A DNA stretch of 64,000 nt, taken from positions 1,178,001-1,242,000 of the forward strand of contig NZ_JALKAZ010000001.1 of NCBI RefSeq assembly GCF_023016005.1, written 5' to 3'. The notes below the pieces were generated by a model. That model saw only the letters and a program-made list of their open reading frames with translations, made no database searches and was not told the origin of the DNA. Each line of letters begins with the position of its first letter. Within the stretch, counting starts at the first letter, position 1. This DNA comes from Erythrobacter sp. F6033. GTDB lineage: Bacteria; Pseudomonadota; Alphaproteobacteria; Sphingomonadales; Sphingomonadaceae. Both the position numbers and the translations under genes were made by a program. This document shows, one piece after another, positions 7,519-15,767 of this stretch.

Positions 7519-9741
7519 ATGCGCTTATCGCTTCTCGCCGCTGCTGCCGTTGTCCTGTCCGCTCCTGCGATCGCGGATGATCACACAATGAGCGAGCCGA
7601 AAGAGCTTACCTTTGAGCGGGTGTTCGCTTCGCCATCGCTCAATGGCTCCAGCCCCCGTCAGGCGAAGCTTTCGCCAGATGGCCGATATCTCACCCTGCT
7701 GCGCAACCGCGATGATGACCGCGACCGTTACGATCTGTGGGGCTTTGATGTTTCGAGCGGCGAATGGACGATGCTGGTCGATAGCGAAGCACTCGGCACG
7801 GGCCGCGAGCTTTCCGAAGATGAAAAGATGCAGCGTGAGCGTGCGCGCGTCGGCAATCTTAAGGGGATCATTTCCTACCAATGGGCCAGCGATGGCTCGG
7901 GGGTGCTAGTCCCGCTGGATGGCGATCTCTATTTTGCGAAACTTGATGGTAGTGTTCAACGCCTGACGGATACCGAAGAGAGCGAACTCAATCCGAAATT
8001 GTCGAGCAAAGGTGGCTTCGTCTCCTTCGTGCGTGATCGCCAACTGTGGGTCGGTGAAGTCGGCTCGGAAGCCGCTCCGATCACTCCGAAAGAAGAGGAC
8101 ACAATTCGCTGGGGCGAAGCGGAGTTCGTAGCGCAGGAAGAAATGGGCCGTCTCACCGGATATTGGTGGAACGGCAGCGACACCCGTATTGCCGTGCAGC
8201 GCACTGATGAAAGTCCCGTCGGTATTGTGACCCGCGCGGCCATAGGTGCGACAGGCACGAAAGTGTTCGATCAACGCTATCCGGTTGCCGGTTCTGACAA
8301 CGCCATTGTTGAGCTTTACGTGATGGACCCCGATGGGGAGAACCGGGTTAAGGTCGATATCGGTGAAGAAACCGACATCTACATCGCCCGAGTAAATTGG
8401 GCGGCGGATGGCTCGCTCTATGTTCAGCGCCAGAACCGCGAGCAGACTGTGCTCGACATGTTGAAAGTCGATCCTTCAACGGGCGAGAGCGAGGTCTGGT
8501 TTACGGAAAAAGCGGCTCGCGAAGATTACTGGATCAATCTCAGCAACAATTACCGCTTCCTATCGGATGGTACTTTGCTGTGGTGGTCAGAGCGAAGCGG
8601 ATATGGTCAGTTCTATCGGTTCGACGGCAGTGAATGGACGCAGCTTACCAGCGGCATATCACCGGCGACTTCGCTTGTTGGAGTGAATCAGGAAACGCGC
8701 GAGCTGTTCTACCAGCGTACCGACAATGTGCTGACTCAGCAGATTTACCGTACGTTCTTAGACGGAGAAACCCGTCCGACATTGATCACTGATGCGGAGT
8801 ATATGAATTCGGCCAGCATGGATGGCAAAGGGCGCTCGCTTTACATCACGCGCTCCAAAACCGATCAGCCGGCCCAAAGCTATCTCGCGGATACGAGCGG
8901 CGAGCGTCTGACGTGGGTCGAAGAAAACGCGCTGGATGCCGATCATCCGTACACGCCGTATCTCACGAGCCACGCTGCGCCGGAATACGGCACCGTAAAG
9001 GCGGAAGACGGCACCGATCTCCATTACATGATGCTTAAACCTGAGATGGAAGCGGGCAAGCAATATCCAGTCTTCTACTACCATTATTCAGGCCCAGGAC
9101 CTCAGATCGTGGACAAGGGGTGGGGCGGTGCTCTCGCGCAGGCGGTGGTCGATAAGGGCTACATCTATTTTGCGCTCGACAATCGCGGCACGGCCAATCG
9201 CGGCGTTGATTTCGAACAGCCGCTTTACCGCGCGATGGGCGGGGTCGAAGTGCGCGATCAGAAAGTTGGCGCGGAGTTCCTGAAAACGCTCGACTACGTC
9301 GATGGTGACAAGATCGCGCTCTATGGCTGGTCTTATGGTGGATACATGACGCTAAAGCAGCTGCAAGCCGATCGGGGGCTGTATGCCGCTGGTATTTCCG
9401 GCGCGCCGGTGACCAAGTGGGAGCTGTACGATACCCACTACACAGAGCGCTTTATGGGTGATCCGCGTAAAGTGCCCGAGGCTTACGAAGCGGCGAGCGC
9501 CATCCCCGATGCGACCAAAATCAGCGACCCGATGCTGCTGATCCATGGCATGGCGGATGATAACGTGGTGTTTGAGAACTCATCCGAATTGATCAGCGTT
9601 CTGCAGGAAGGCAATGTGCCGTTCGAGATGATGCTCTATCCCGGGTACACGCACCGCGTCGCGGGCGAAAATATCTCGCCGCATCTGTGGAACACCATCT
9701 TCCGTTTCCTTGAGAGCCACGGCGTTACTCCGCCGGAGTAG
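7519..9741 (+). CDS. Secreted S9B prolyl peptidase (dipeptidyl peptidase IV type)
   Basis: An exported serine peptidase expected to clip Xaa-Pro dipeptides from peptides in the periplasm. A signal peptide ends near ALA-like residues PAIA-DD (about 21). An eight-bladed propeller domain fills about 40-500, with the Glu-containing QEEMGR loop typical of DPP-IV. The catalytic triad reads S605 in GWSYGGY, D680 in GMADDNV and H712 in GYTHR. The start at 7519 gives a proper signal peptide, whereas the frame is open further upstream without coding character. Length is 740 residues. It stands alone after the rplS terminator. Confidence 0.92.
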   Translation: MRLSLLAAAAVVLSAPAIADDHTMSEPKELTFERVFASPSLNGSSPRQAKLSPDGRYLTLLRNRDDDRDRYDLWGFDVSSGEWTMLVDSEALGTGRELSEDEKMQRERARVGNLKGIISYQWASDGSGVLVPLDGDLYFAKLDGSVQRLTDTEESELNPKLSSKGGFVSFVRDRQLWVGEVGSEAAPITPKEEDTIRWGEAEFVAQEEMGRLTGYWWNGSDTRIAVQRTDESPVGIVTRAAIGATGTKVFDQRYPVAGSDNAIVELYVMDPDGENRVKVDIGEETDIYIARVNWAADGSLYVQRQNREQTVLDMLKVDPSTGESEVWFTEKAAREDYWINLSNNYRFLSDGTLLWWSERSGYGQFYRFDGSEWTQLTSGISPATSLVGVNQETRELFYQRTDNVLTQQIYRTFLDGETRPTLITDAEYMNSASMDGKGRSLYITRSKTDQPAQSYLADTSGERLTWVEENALDADHPYTPYLTSHAAPEYGTVKAEDGTDLHYMMLKPEMEAGKQYPVFYYHYSGPGPQIVDKGWGGALAQAVVDKGYIYFALDNRGTANRGVDFEQPLYRAMGGVEVRDQKVGAEFLKTLDYVDGDKIALYGWSYGGYMTLKQLQADRGLYAAGISGAPVTKWELYDTHYTERFMGDPRKVPEAYEAASAIPDATKISDPMLLIHGMADDNVVFENSSELISVLQEGNVPFEMMLYPGYTHRVAGENISPHLWNTIFRFLESHGVTPPE

Positions 9742-9742
9742 T

Positions 9743-10603
9743 CTAATCCGACAGCCATTCGAGCGCTTTTGCGGCGACTTCTCTGGGAGCCTCCACTTGA
9801 GGGTAATGCCCTACGGTTTCGATCAGATGGTGGCGCGCGTTGGGCACCGTCGCACGCCAGCGGTCATATGCGTGCTTTCCTGAGACGGGATCAAGCGCGC
9901 CGTTGATCAGGCCGACTTTGTCCTCAGCGGCCACCAAAGCGGCTTCCCAGCGGGTTTTATGGGTCACCCGGTCGGCAATATAGTGCAGCAGTTTGTGCGT
10001 GATGCGGTTGCCGTCTTTGTGGCTGATGAATTCCCAGAACGCATCTAGCTCGGCTTCGCTTGGCTGGGTTTCCGGTCCGAACACTTCTGAGAAGCTCTTT
10101 CCGAACCCTTTGCGGCTGAAAAGCAGCCCGAGCAAAAAGCCGAACGGCGAAACACCAAGCTTCTGGATCGGCCGCGCACGATGTTGATCGGGGAATATCC
10201 CACCATTCAGGAACACCATTTTGCCCAGGCCCGCGGCGGCGGAGTTTTCTTGTTGCCGGGCGAGCAATTCCTGCCCAACTGAAACTCCATAATCATGCAC
10301 CAGTGCGTCAAATTCACCGATGCCTAGATGATTTAGGAGTGCGGTCTGAATGTCTGTTTGAAGATGGATCGAATACCCTGAGCGCGGTTTATCCGACAGG
10401 CCGAAACCCAGCATATCGCAAGCTATCAGATGATGCTGCGCCCCAAGAGTTTCCCAGACCGGAACCCAGTCCCAGGCGCAGGTTGGGAAACCGTGAACCA
10501 GCAGCAGCGGACGCGCATTCGTATTCTCTCCGACCCAGTAGGCAATCTGGTGCCCCTGATAGTCGAAATACCTCGCCTTGTTTCGCCAATCCCGAGTATC
10601 CAT
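9743..10603 (-). CDS. Alpha/beta hydrolase, MEST / haloalkane-dehalogenase-like
   Basis: An alpha/beta-fold hydrolase of 286 residues. The oxyanion motif HGFP lies at 37-40, and the nucleophile elbow is VHDYGVS with Asp104 in the nucleophile place, as in epoxide hydrolases, dehalogenases and the MEST family. The C-terminal His is in VGHYPQ. The SHDYG-like elbow is closest to MEST-type proteins, whose substrate is not settled. It converges on the S9 peptidase gene and is divergent from asd. AAGG precedes the ATG. Confidence 0.82.
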   Translation of the reverse strand: MDTRDWRNKARYFDYQGHQIAYWVGENTNARPLLLVHGFPTCAWDWVPVWETLGAQHHLIACDMLGFGLSDKPRSGYSIHLQTDIQTALLNHLGIGEFDALVHDYGVSVGQELLARQQENSAAAGLGKMVFLNGGIFPDQHRARPIQKLGVSPFGFLLGLLFSRKGFGKSFSEVFGPETQPSEAELDAFWEFISHKDGNRITHKLLHYIADRVTHKTRWEAALVAAEDKVGLINGALDPVSGKHAYDRWRATVPNARHHLIETVGHYPQVEAPREVAAKALEWLSD

Positions 10604-10680
10604 CTCATCACCTTATCGCTTGCCATGCCACGCTACCTGCGTAAGCGAGGCACGCAAGACATTCAGACGGAGTATGCAAA

Positions 10681-11706
10681 TTGGGTTATCGGGTGGCAGT
10701 CGTTGGCGCGACGGGCAATGTCGGACGCGAAATGATGATGATCCTTGCGGAGCGCGAGTTTCCGATTGATGAAGTCGCTGCAGTTGCCAGTAGCCGTTCG
10801 CACGGCAGCGAAGTAGAATTCGGCGACACCGGCAAGATGCTCAAATGCAAGAATATCGAGCATTTCGACTGGGCCGGTTGGGACATCGCTCTGTTCGCTG
10901 CGGGTAGCGGCCCTGCCAAAGAGTACGCGCCTAAAGCTGCTGCGGCCGGCTGCGTCGTGATCGACAACTCCTCGCTCTATCGGATGGACCCTGATGTGCC
11001 GCTGATCGTGCCGGAAGTGAACCCGGACGCGATCGATGATTATTCAAAGCGGAATATCATCGCCAACCCCAATTGCTCGACCGCTCAATTGGTGGTCGCG
11101 CTTAAGCCTTTGCATGATGCCGCGACGATCAAGCGCGTGGTGGTTTCGACCTATCAGTCGGTTTCCGGTGCGGGTAAGTCGGGGATGGACGAGCTATTTG
11201 AACAAAGTCGTGCGATCTTTGTCGGCGATCCGGTTGAGCCAAGCACGTTCACCAAACAGATCGCATTCAATGTGATCCCGCATATCGATGTCTTCCTTGA
11301 CGATGGTTCGACCAAAGAAGAGTGGAAGATGGTCGTCGAGACCAAGAAAATCCTTGATCCTAAGGTGAAAATGAACGCGACTTGTGTGCGCGTGCCGGTT
11401 TTTGTGGGTCACTCTGAGTCCGTGAACATTGAGTTCGAAAAAGAGCTCTCTGCCGAGCAAGCGCAAGAAATCCTCCGCGAAGCCCCTGGCATCATGCTGG
11501 TCGATAAGCGGGAAGACGAGGGCTATGTGACGCCGGTTGAATGCGCCGGCGATAGCGCAACTTATATCAGCCGCGTTCGCGAAGATCCGACCGTTGAGAA
11601 CGGCCTTTCGCTCTGGTGTGTTAGTGATAACTTGCGCAAAGGCGCTGCACTGAACGCGGTTCAGATCGCAGAGCTTCTGGGACGGCGGCATTTGAAAAAG
11701 GGGTAG
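10681..11706 (+). CDS. asd: Aspartate-semialdehyde dehydrogenase
   Basis: It reduces aspartyl phosphate with NADPH to aspartate semialdehyde, the branch point to lysine/diaminopimelate, threonine and methionine. The nucleotide-binding VVGATGNVGREM motif opens the protein, and the active-site cysteine is C132 in NPNCSTAQ. The start is a TTG at 10681 with CGGAG eight bases upstream; no ATG fits. Length is 341 residues, normal for the family. The next gene starts three bases after its stop. Confidence 0.96.
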   Translation: MGYRVAVVGATGNVGREMMMILAEREFPIDEVAAVASSRSHGSEVEFGDTGKMLKCKNIEHFDWAGWDIALFAAGSGPAKEYAPKAAAAGCVVIDNSSLYRMDPDVPLIVPEVNPDAIDDYSKRNIIANPNCSTAQLVVALKPLHDAATIKRVVVSTYQSVSGAGKSGMDELFEQSRAIFVGDPVEPSTFTKQIAFNVIPHIDVFLDDGSTKEEWKMVVETKKILDPKVKMNATCVRVPVFVGHSESVNIEFEKELSAEQAQEILREAPGIMLVDKREDEGYVTPVECAGDSATYISRVREDPTVENGLSLWCVSDNLRKGAALNAVQIAELLGRRHLKKG

Positions 11707-11709
11707 GGC

Positions 11710-12735
11710 ATGTTGCGGAGCTGGATTTGGCGATCTTCACCGGCTCTATTTGCCGTACTTTCTATGATGGGCACGGCTGCGTCTGCCGATGCTCCAGAAT
11801 CCGCTGCAGAACCTGAACGATCGGTCCAGCTTGCAGAAGAAGAGTTGCAGCACTTCATTTTTGTTGGCGGTGACGATCTTGCGAATCACGAAGCCCTTTT
11901 CACGAGGGCGGATATTTCAGGTGCTCAGGTCGTCTACACTTGGCGCGGGCTCGAACCGCGTGAGGGCGAATATAATTTCGATAAGGTGGAGCGAGACCTC
12001 AAACTTGCGAACAGGCTGGGCAAACGGCTTTTTATCCAGTTGCAGGATCGTTTCTTCCTTCCTGAAAGCCGATACCTTCCCGATTACCTCCTAAACGAGC
12101 CGAAATATGGCGGCGGTTTGGTGCGCCAAGAGGACAATGCTGGTGAAGGGAAGGAGAAGGGCTCTGGCTGGGTCGCTGTCCAATGGAATCCACATTTGCG
12201 CAAGCGCTATCAGGCTTTGCTGGCCGCATTGGGCGAGCGCTTTGATGGACGCATCTATGGCATAAATCTGCCTGAGACAGCCATCGAAGTGCCGACAGAT
12301 GAGGATGCACCCGAAGGCTTCACGTGCGACATTTACTTCGACGCGCAGATGGAAAATATCGCGTCTGCGCGTGCTGCCTTCGAGCGTTCGCTCGTGGTCC
12401 AATATGTCAATTTTTGGCCGTGCGAATGGAACAATGATCGGCAATATATGAGCCGCTTGTTCGAACTCGGGAAGAATAAAGGGATCGGCATGGGCGGGCC
12501 GGATATCATCCCTTACCGACGCGGGCAGATCAAAAATGCCTATCCATTTTTCGAGAAGGTTGGCGATGAATTGCCGGTGGTTGCAATGGCGGTGCAAGCG
12601 CCAACTCTGACCTATACGAACCCGAAGACCGGTAAGAAGTTTACTCGCGCAGAATTTGAAGGCTATGCCGTCTCAAAACTGAACGTGGATATCATTTTCT
12701 GGAGCCTGAAAACGCCTTGGCTGAAGGAAGACTGA
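11710..12735 (+). CDS. Secreted glycoside-hydrolase-like TIM-barrel protein
   Basis: An exported protein of 341 residues with a signal peptide ending at ASA-DA (about 26). The segment with TWRGLEPREGEYNF resembles the start of the barrel in GH42-like and related glycosidases, where the enzyme family reads WxxxEPxxGxYxF. Later LPETAIE and WPCEWNN could carry acidic catalytic residues, but I cannot assign them. It begins three bases after asd. The fold is likely, the substrate unknown. Confidence 0.65.
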   Translation: MLRSWIWRSSPALFAVLSMMGTAASADAPESAAEPERSVQLAEEELQHFIFVGGDDLANHEALFTRADISGAQVVYTWRGLEPREGEYNFDKVERDLKLANRLGKRLFIQLQDRFFLPESRYLPDYLLNEPKYGGGLVRQEDNAGEGKEKGSGWVAVQWNPHLRKRYQALLAALGERFDGRIYGINLPETAIEVPTDEDAPEGFTCDIYFDAQMENIASARAAFERSLVVQYVNFWPCEWNNDRQYMSRLFELGKNKGIGMGGPDIIPYRRGQIKNAYPFFEKVGDELPVVAMAVQAPTLTYTNPKTGKKFTRAEFEGYAVSKLNVDIIFWSLKTPWLKED

Positions 12736-12759
12736 TTCGAACCAGGTAGGATGATTGCG

Positions 12760-13305
12760 ATGCATAAATTTTTGGCTTTGGCCTTAATCCTGGGTGTTGC
12801 AGCATGCGACAGCAGCAATGTTCCGTCTCCGGCTGAACGCCAGTCTGGTGCCGCGGCTCCAATTGAAGCCGTAGATGAAACACTTGTGTCGCTACGCGGA
12901 GACGGGCTCGCCGCGGGAGCAGAGGCGTTCTACTTCGCTGCGGGCCAGAATGAAGTGACTGCTGCACTAACAGCTACCCTTGACGAACGCACTGGCGGCG
13001 GACCTATGCCGGAATGCGGTGCTGGCCCCATGGAAAACGCTTCTTTCTCAGGTGGGCTTACTGTGAATTTCAAAGACGGAATTTTCGTTGGCTGGTTTCA
13101 CAACAACGGCAGCGATCAGATCGCAGTTGATGGCGAATTTGGCATTGGCGCCTCGAGAGCAGATGTCGAAGCATTGCCGGGCTTCACTTTAATCGAGGAT
13201 AGCACTCTGGGTGAGGAGTTTGCTCTGGGTGACCGGATCGGCGGTTTCTTCGAGAATGGTAAAGTGTCGACCATTTACGCCGGGACGCAGTGCTTTTTCC
13301 GATAG
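12760..13305 (+). CDS. Predicted lipoprotein, unknown
   Basis: A protein of 181 residues whose N terminus HKFLALALILGVAAC ends in a lipobox (VAAC), so it is probably anchored to a membrane by a lipidated cysteine. An ATG at 12751 is also in frame but lies one base after GGTAGG; the ATG at 12760 is spaced correctly. The rest, including PECGAGPMENASF and two later cysteines, matches no family that I know. It follows the glycosidase-like gene by 24 bases. Confidence 0.75.
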   Translation: MHKFLALALILGVAACDSSNVPSPAERQSGAAAPIEAVDETLVSLRGDGLAAGAEAFYFAAGQNEVTAALTATLDERTGGGPMPECGAGPMENASFSGGLTVNFKDGIFVGWFHNNGSDQIAVDGEFGIGASRADVEALPGFTLIEDSTLGEEFALGDRIGGFFENGKVSTIYAGTQCFFR

Positions 13306-13324
13306 GTCGCGTTAGGGTGCTCCT

Positions 13325-13975
13325 ATGACACTCACTGCAGACCTCTTTTTCAGCTTCCGCTCTCCATATTCTTACCTTGCTATTGGGCGTTATCGCGCGA
13401 TAGCCGAGGAGTATGACGTCGACATAACTTTGCGCACCGTCTGGCCGATTGCGATCCGCGATCCGGACATTCTGTTCACCGGTAACCCGAACGCGCCAAG
13501 ATACATCTTGATGGACTCTATGCGGGTCGCGGAAAAGTTGGGCATTCCGTATCGCTGGCCACGCCCCGATCCCGTGGTGCAAAACCTGATGACGCGCGAA
13601 ATTTCTGCAGATCAGCCTCACATCTATCGCATAGGCCGCATGGGGCAGGCTGCGACGCGCCGAGGCAAGGGCCTGGCCTTTGCCGATGAAGTTTCGCGGA
13701 TCATTTTTTCTGGTGAAGTTGATGGCTGGAATGAGGGCGATCATCTCTCAGGAGCGGCAACACGCGCCGGACTGGATTTCGCTGAACTCGAAGCCGAAGC
13801 TGCGTCTGACGCGGAGGCTCTTGATGCTGAGATCGCCGAAAACCAAGCCGCTTTGGAGGCGGCAGGCCATTGGGGTGTGCCAACTTTGGTGTTCGATGGC
13901 GAGCCGTTCTTCGGGCAGGATCGCATCGAAATGGCTCAATGGCGAATGGAACAAAAGGGTTTGAAACGGCGGTGA
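13325..13975 (+). CDS. DsbA-fold isomerase, 2-hydroxychromene-2-carboxylate isomerase family
   Basis: A thioredoxin-fold protein related to NahD/kappa-class GST, which isomerises aromatic ring-cleavage products with glutathione. The N-terminal FFSFRSPYSYLA carries the family Ser in place of the DsbA cysteines; the C-terminal WGVPTLVFDGEPFFGQDR is the cis-Pro and final helix motif. Length is 216 residues. No aromatic-degradation genes surround it, so the true substrate is open. Its stop overlaps the GTG of the next gene. Confidence 0.85.
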   Translation: MTLTADLFFSFRSPYSYLAIGRYRAIAEEYDVDITLRTVWPIAIRDPDILFTGNPNAPRYILMDSMRVAEKLGIPYRWPRPDPVVQNLMTREISADQPHIYRIGRMGQAATRRGKGLAFADEVSRIIFSGEVDGWNEGDHLSGAATRAGLDFAELEAEAASDAEALDAEIAENQAALEAAGHWGVPTLVFDGEPFFGQDRIEMAQWRMEQKGLKRR

Positions 13976-14415
13976 ATCCACAAGAGTTCACTGGAGGGTG
14001 CCAATGCGGTGCCGTTCGATACCGGATCAGGGCCGAACGCTTGGCTTGCTACGCTTGCCATTGCAGAGAGTGTCAAAAGCAATCCGCAAGCGCATTCGGG
14101 ATTTCTGTGCCCGTTGCGCAAGACAATTTCACTTTGGAAGGCGAGGTCTTGATGTGGCGCCGCCCAACAGACAGCGGGTCCTTCACGAACTGCTATTTCT
14201 GCGCCGAGTGCGGGACACGGATTTATCATGCCGGAGAAAGCCGTCCGAGCAAGGTGACGATCAAAGGCGGGTCTCTCGACAACGCATCTGAATTGGCACC
14301 GGTCGCGCATATTTGGACAATAAGCAAACAAGCTTGGGTTGTCTTGCCGGAGGGCATTCCGCAATGGGACAAGCAGCCTGAAAACGCAGATGAATGGACA
14401 GAATTGCTGGCATGA
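13972..14415 (+). CDS. GFA / CENP-V family zinc protein
   Basis: A small zinc-binding protein of the glutathione-dependent formaldehyde-activating (GFA, DUF636) family, 147 residues. The motifs are GGCQCGAVRY, CHCRECQK and CAECGTR, giving the expected set of cysteines for two zinc sites. I took the GTG at 13972, which overlaps the previous stop (GTGA); the frame extends upstream only inside the neighbour. The GFA name does not prove formaldehyde chemistry. Confidence 0.88.
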   Translation: MNPQEFTGGCQCGAVRYRIRAERLACYACHCRECQKQSASAFGISVPVAQDNFTLEGEVLMWRRPTDSGSFTNCYFCAECGTRIYHAGESRPSKVTIKGGSLDNASELAPVAHIWTISKQAWVVLPEGIPQWDKQPENADEWTELLA

Positions 14416-15179
14416 CAGAATTATCAAAATCCGCCTTTTCATCGTTTGATGGCACCGAGCTGGCGATCCACCGTCAAGGCGCGGGAAAGCCCGTGATTCT
14501 GCTTCATGGCCTGTTTTCCAGCGCGGACATGAACTGGATCAAATGGGGCCATGCAAAGCGATTGGCTGAAGCTGGATTTGAAGCGATCATGCTCGATTTC
14601 CGTGTGCACGGTGAAAGCGAAGCACCGAATGATCCTGCGGCGTTTCCCAGCGGGGTCTTGGTACGTGATGTTGCGGCTCTGATTGATCATCTCGGGCTGT
14701 CTGACGGTGAATATGATCTGGTCGGCTTCTCGCTGGGCGCGCGCACATCCATCCACGGTTGCGCCACCGGGGCTCTCCACCCTCGGCGTTTGATCGCATG
14801 CGGCATGGGCGTGGCTGGCCTTGCAGAATGGGAGAAGCGGTCCGCGTTCTTTAAGCGTGTGATTGATGAATTCGACACTATCGAGCGCGGTGATCCTGCA
14901 TATCTCTCGCGTCAATTTCTGAAATCGCAGGGTGTCGACCGTGTAGCGGCGCGGTTGTTGCTCAATGCTTTTGAAGACCTCGATCCGGCGGTGCTTTCGA
15001 ATGTCGAGGCGTCCACACTGGTCCTTTGCGGTGATAAGGATGAAGACAACGGTTCGGCCGCCGATTTGGCCGAATTGCTGCCAAATGCGGAATATCAGAC
15101 GGTCCCAGGAGGTCACCTTGATAGCGCGACCAAGCCGGAGCTTGGCGAGGCAATCGTAGAATATCTGAGAACATCATGA
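14412..15179 (+). CDS. Alpha/beta hydrolase
   Basis: A cytoplasmic serine hydrolase of 255 residues. Present are HGLFSS (oxyanion), the elbow GFSLGAR with the nucleophile Ser, an Asp in CGDKDED and the C-terminal His in GGHLDSA. The ATG at 14412 overlaps the stop of the GFA gene (ATGA); an in-frame TTG/ATG further upstream lies inside that gene. Its end overlaps the start of the next gene by four bases. Substrate not predictable. Confidence 0.83.
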   Translation: MTELSKSAFSSFDGTELAIHRQGAGKPVILLHGLFSSADMNWIKWGHAKRLAEAGFEAIMLDFRVHGESEAPNDPAAFPSGVLVRDVAALIDHLGLSDGEYDLVGFSLGARTSIHGCATGALHPRRLIACGMGVAGLAEWEKRSAFFKRVIDEFDTIERGDPAYLSRQFLKSQGVDRVAARLLLNAFEDLDPAVLSNVEASTLVLCGDKDEDNGSAADLAELLPNAEYQTVPGGHLDSATKPELGEAIVEYLRTS

Positions 15180-15697
15180 TTCCTTCAAAACGAACATTCC
15201 TGTTGTGGTTTTGGGGCGGGATCGTTGCCTTTGCCGTTACGCTGGCTTTTCATATCCCTTTGATTACCGAAGGCGTCCCGGGTGGCATCGGCGATCATCA
15301 GAGCGCGCCCGATGCTTCTACGATCGATGCGATCCAAACTTCGTGGCGATTGGATGGGCTTTCCAATCAGGCGGCTATCGCGATGATCACCGACCTGATT
15401 TTTATCGGAATCTACGGAATTGGCTGCATCTTGGGCGGACTCTACTACCGGTCGAAGAGCGCACTGACGCTTAAGGTTCTTGGCTGGATTGCCTTGGTAT
15501 CCGGACTGGTTTTTCTGTTGACCGACTATGGCGAAACAATCTCTCAATTCATTCAATTGATGAATTTTGAGGGTGATGACGCTCTCGCTAATTTCGCCTC
15601 AACAGTTCGGCCCGTTAAGATGCTGACATGGTCGAGCGGCTTCCTGACCATAGTAGCCGCGCTGATTATCGATCGATTCTCGACGAGCGACGCTTGA
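15176..15697 (+). CDS. Integral membrane protein, unknown
   Basis: A protein of 173 residues with four predicted membrane helices (about 8-28, 68-90, 98-118 and 146-166) and a polar loop after the first helix. No family is recognised. It overlaps the alpha/beta-hydrolase gene by four bases and is the last of a four-gene chain starting at 13325. Confidence 0.78.
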   Translation: MIPSKRTFLLWFWGGIVAFAVTLAFHIPLITEGVPGGIGDHQSAPDASTIDAIQTSWRLDGLSNQAAIAMITDLIFIGIYGIGCILGGLYYRSKSALTLKVLGWIALVSGLVFLLTDYGETISQFIQLMNFEGDDALANFASTVRPVKMLTWSSGFLTIVAALIIDRFSTSDA

Positions 15698-15767
15698 TTC
15701 AGCTCGCCCACAGGTTCATTCCGTTATCCATTGCACCAGATATCAATACCAAGAGGATCACCAATCC

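Noticed and set aside
12730..12750. GATTCGAACC motif resembling a tRNA T arm
   Set aside because: No acceptor, D or anticodon stem can be drawn around it; it lies in the short gap between two genes.
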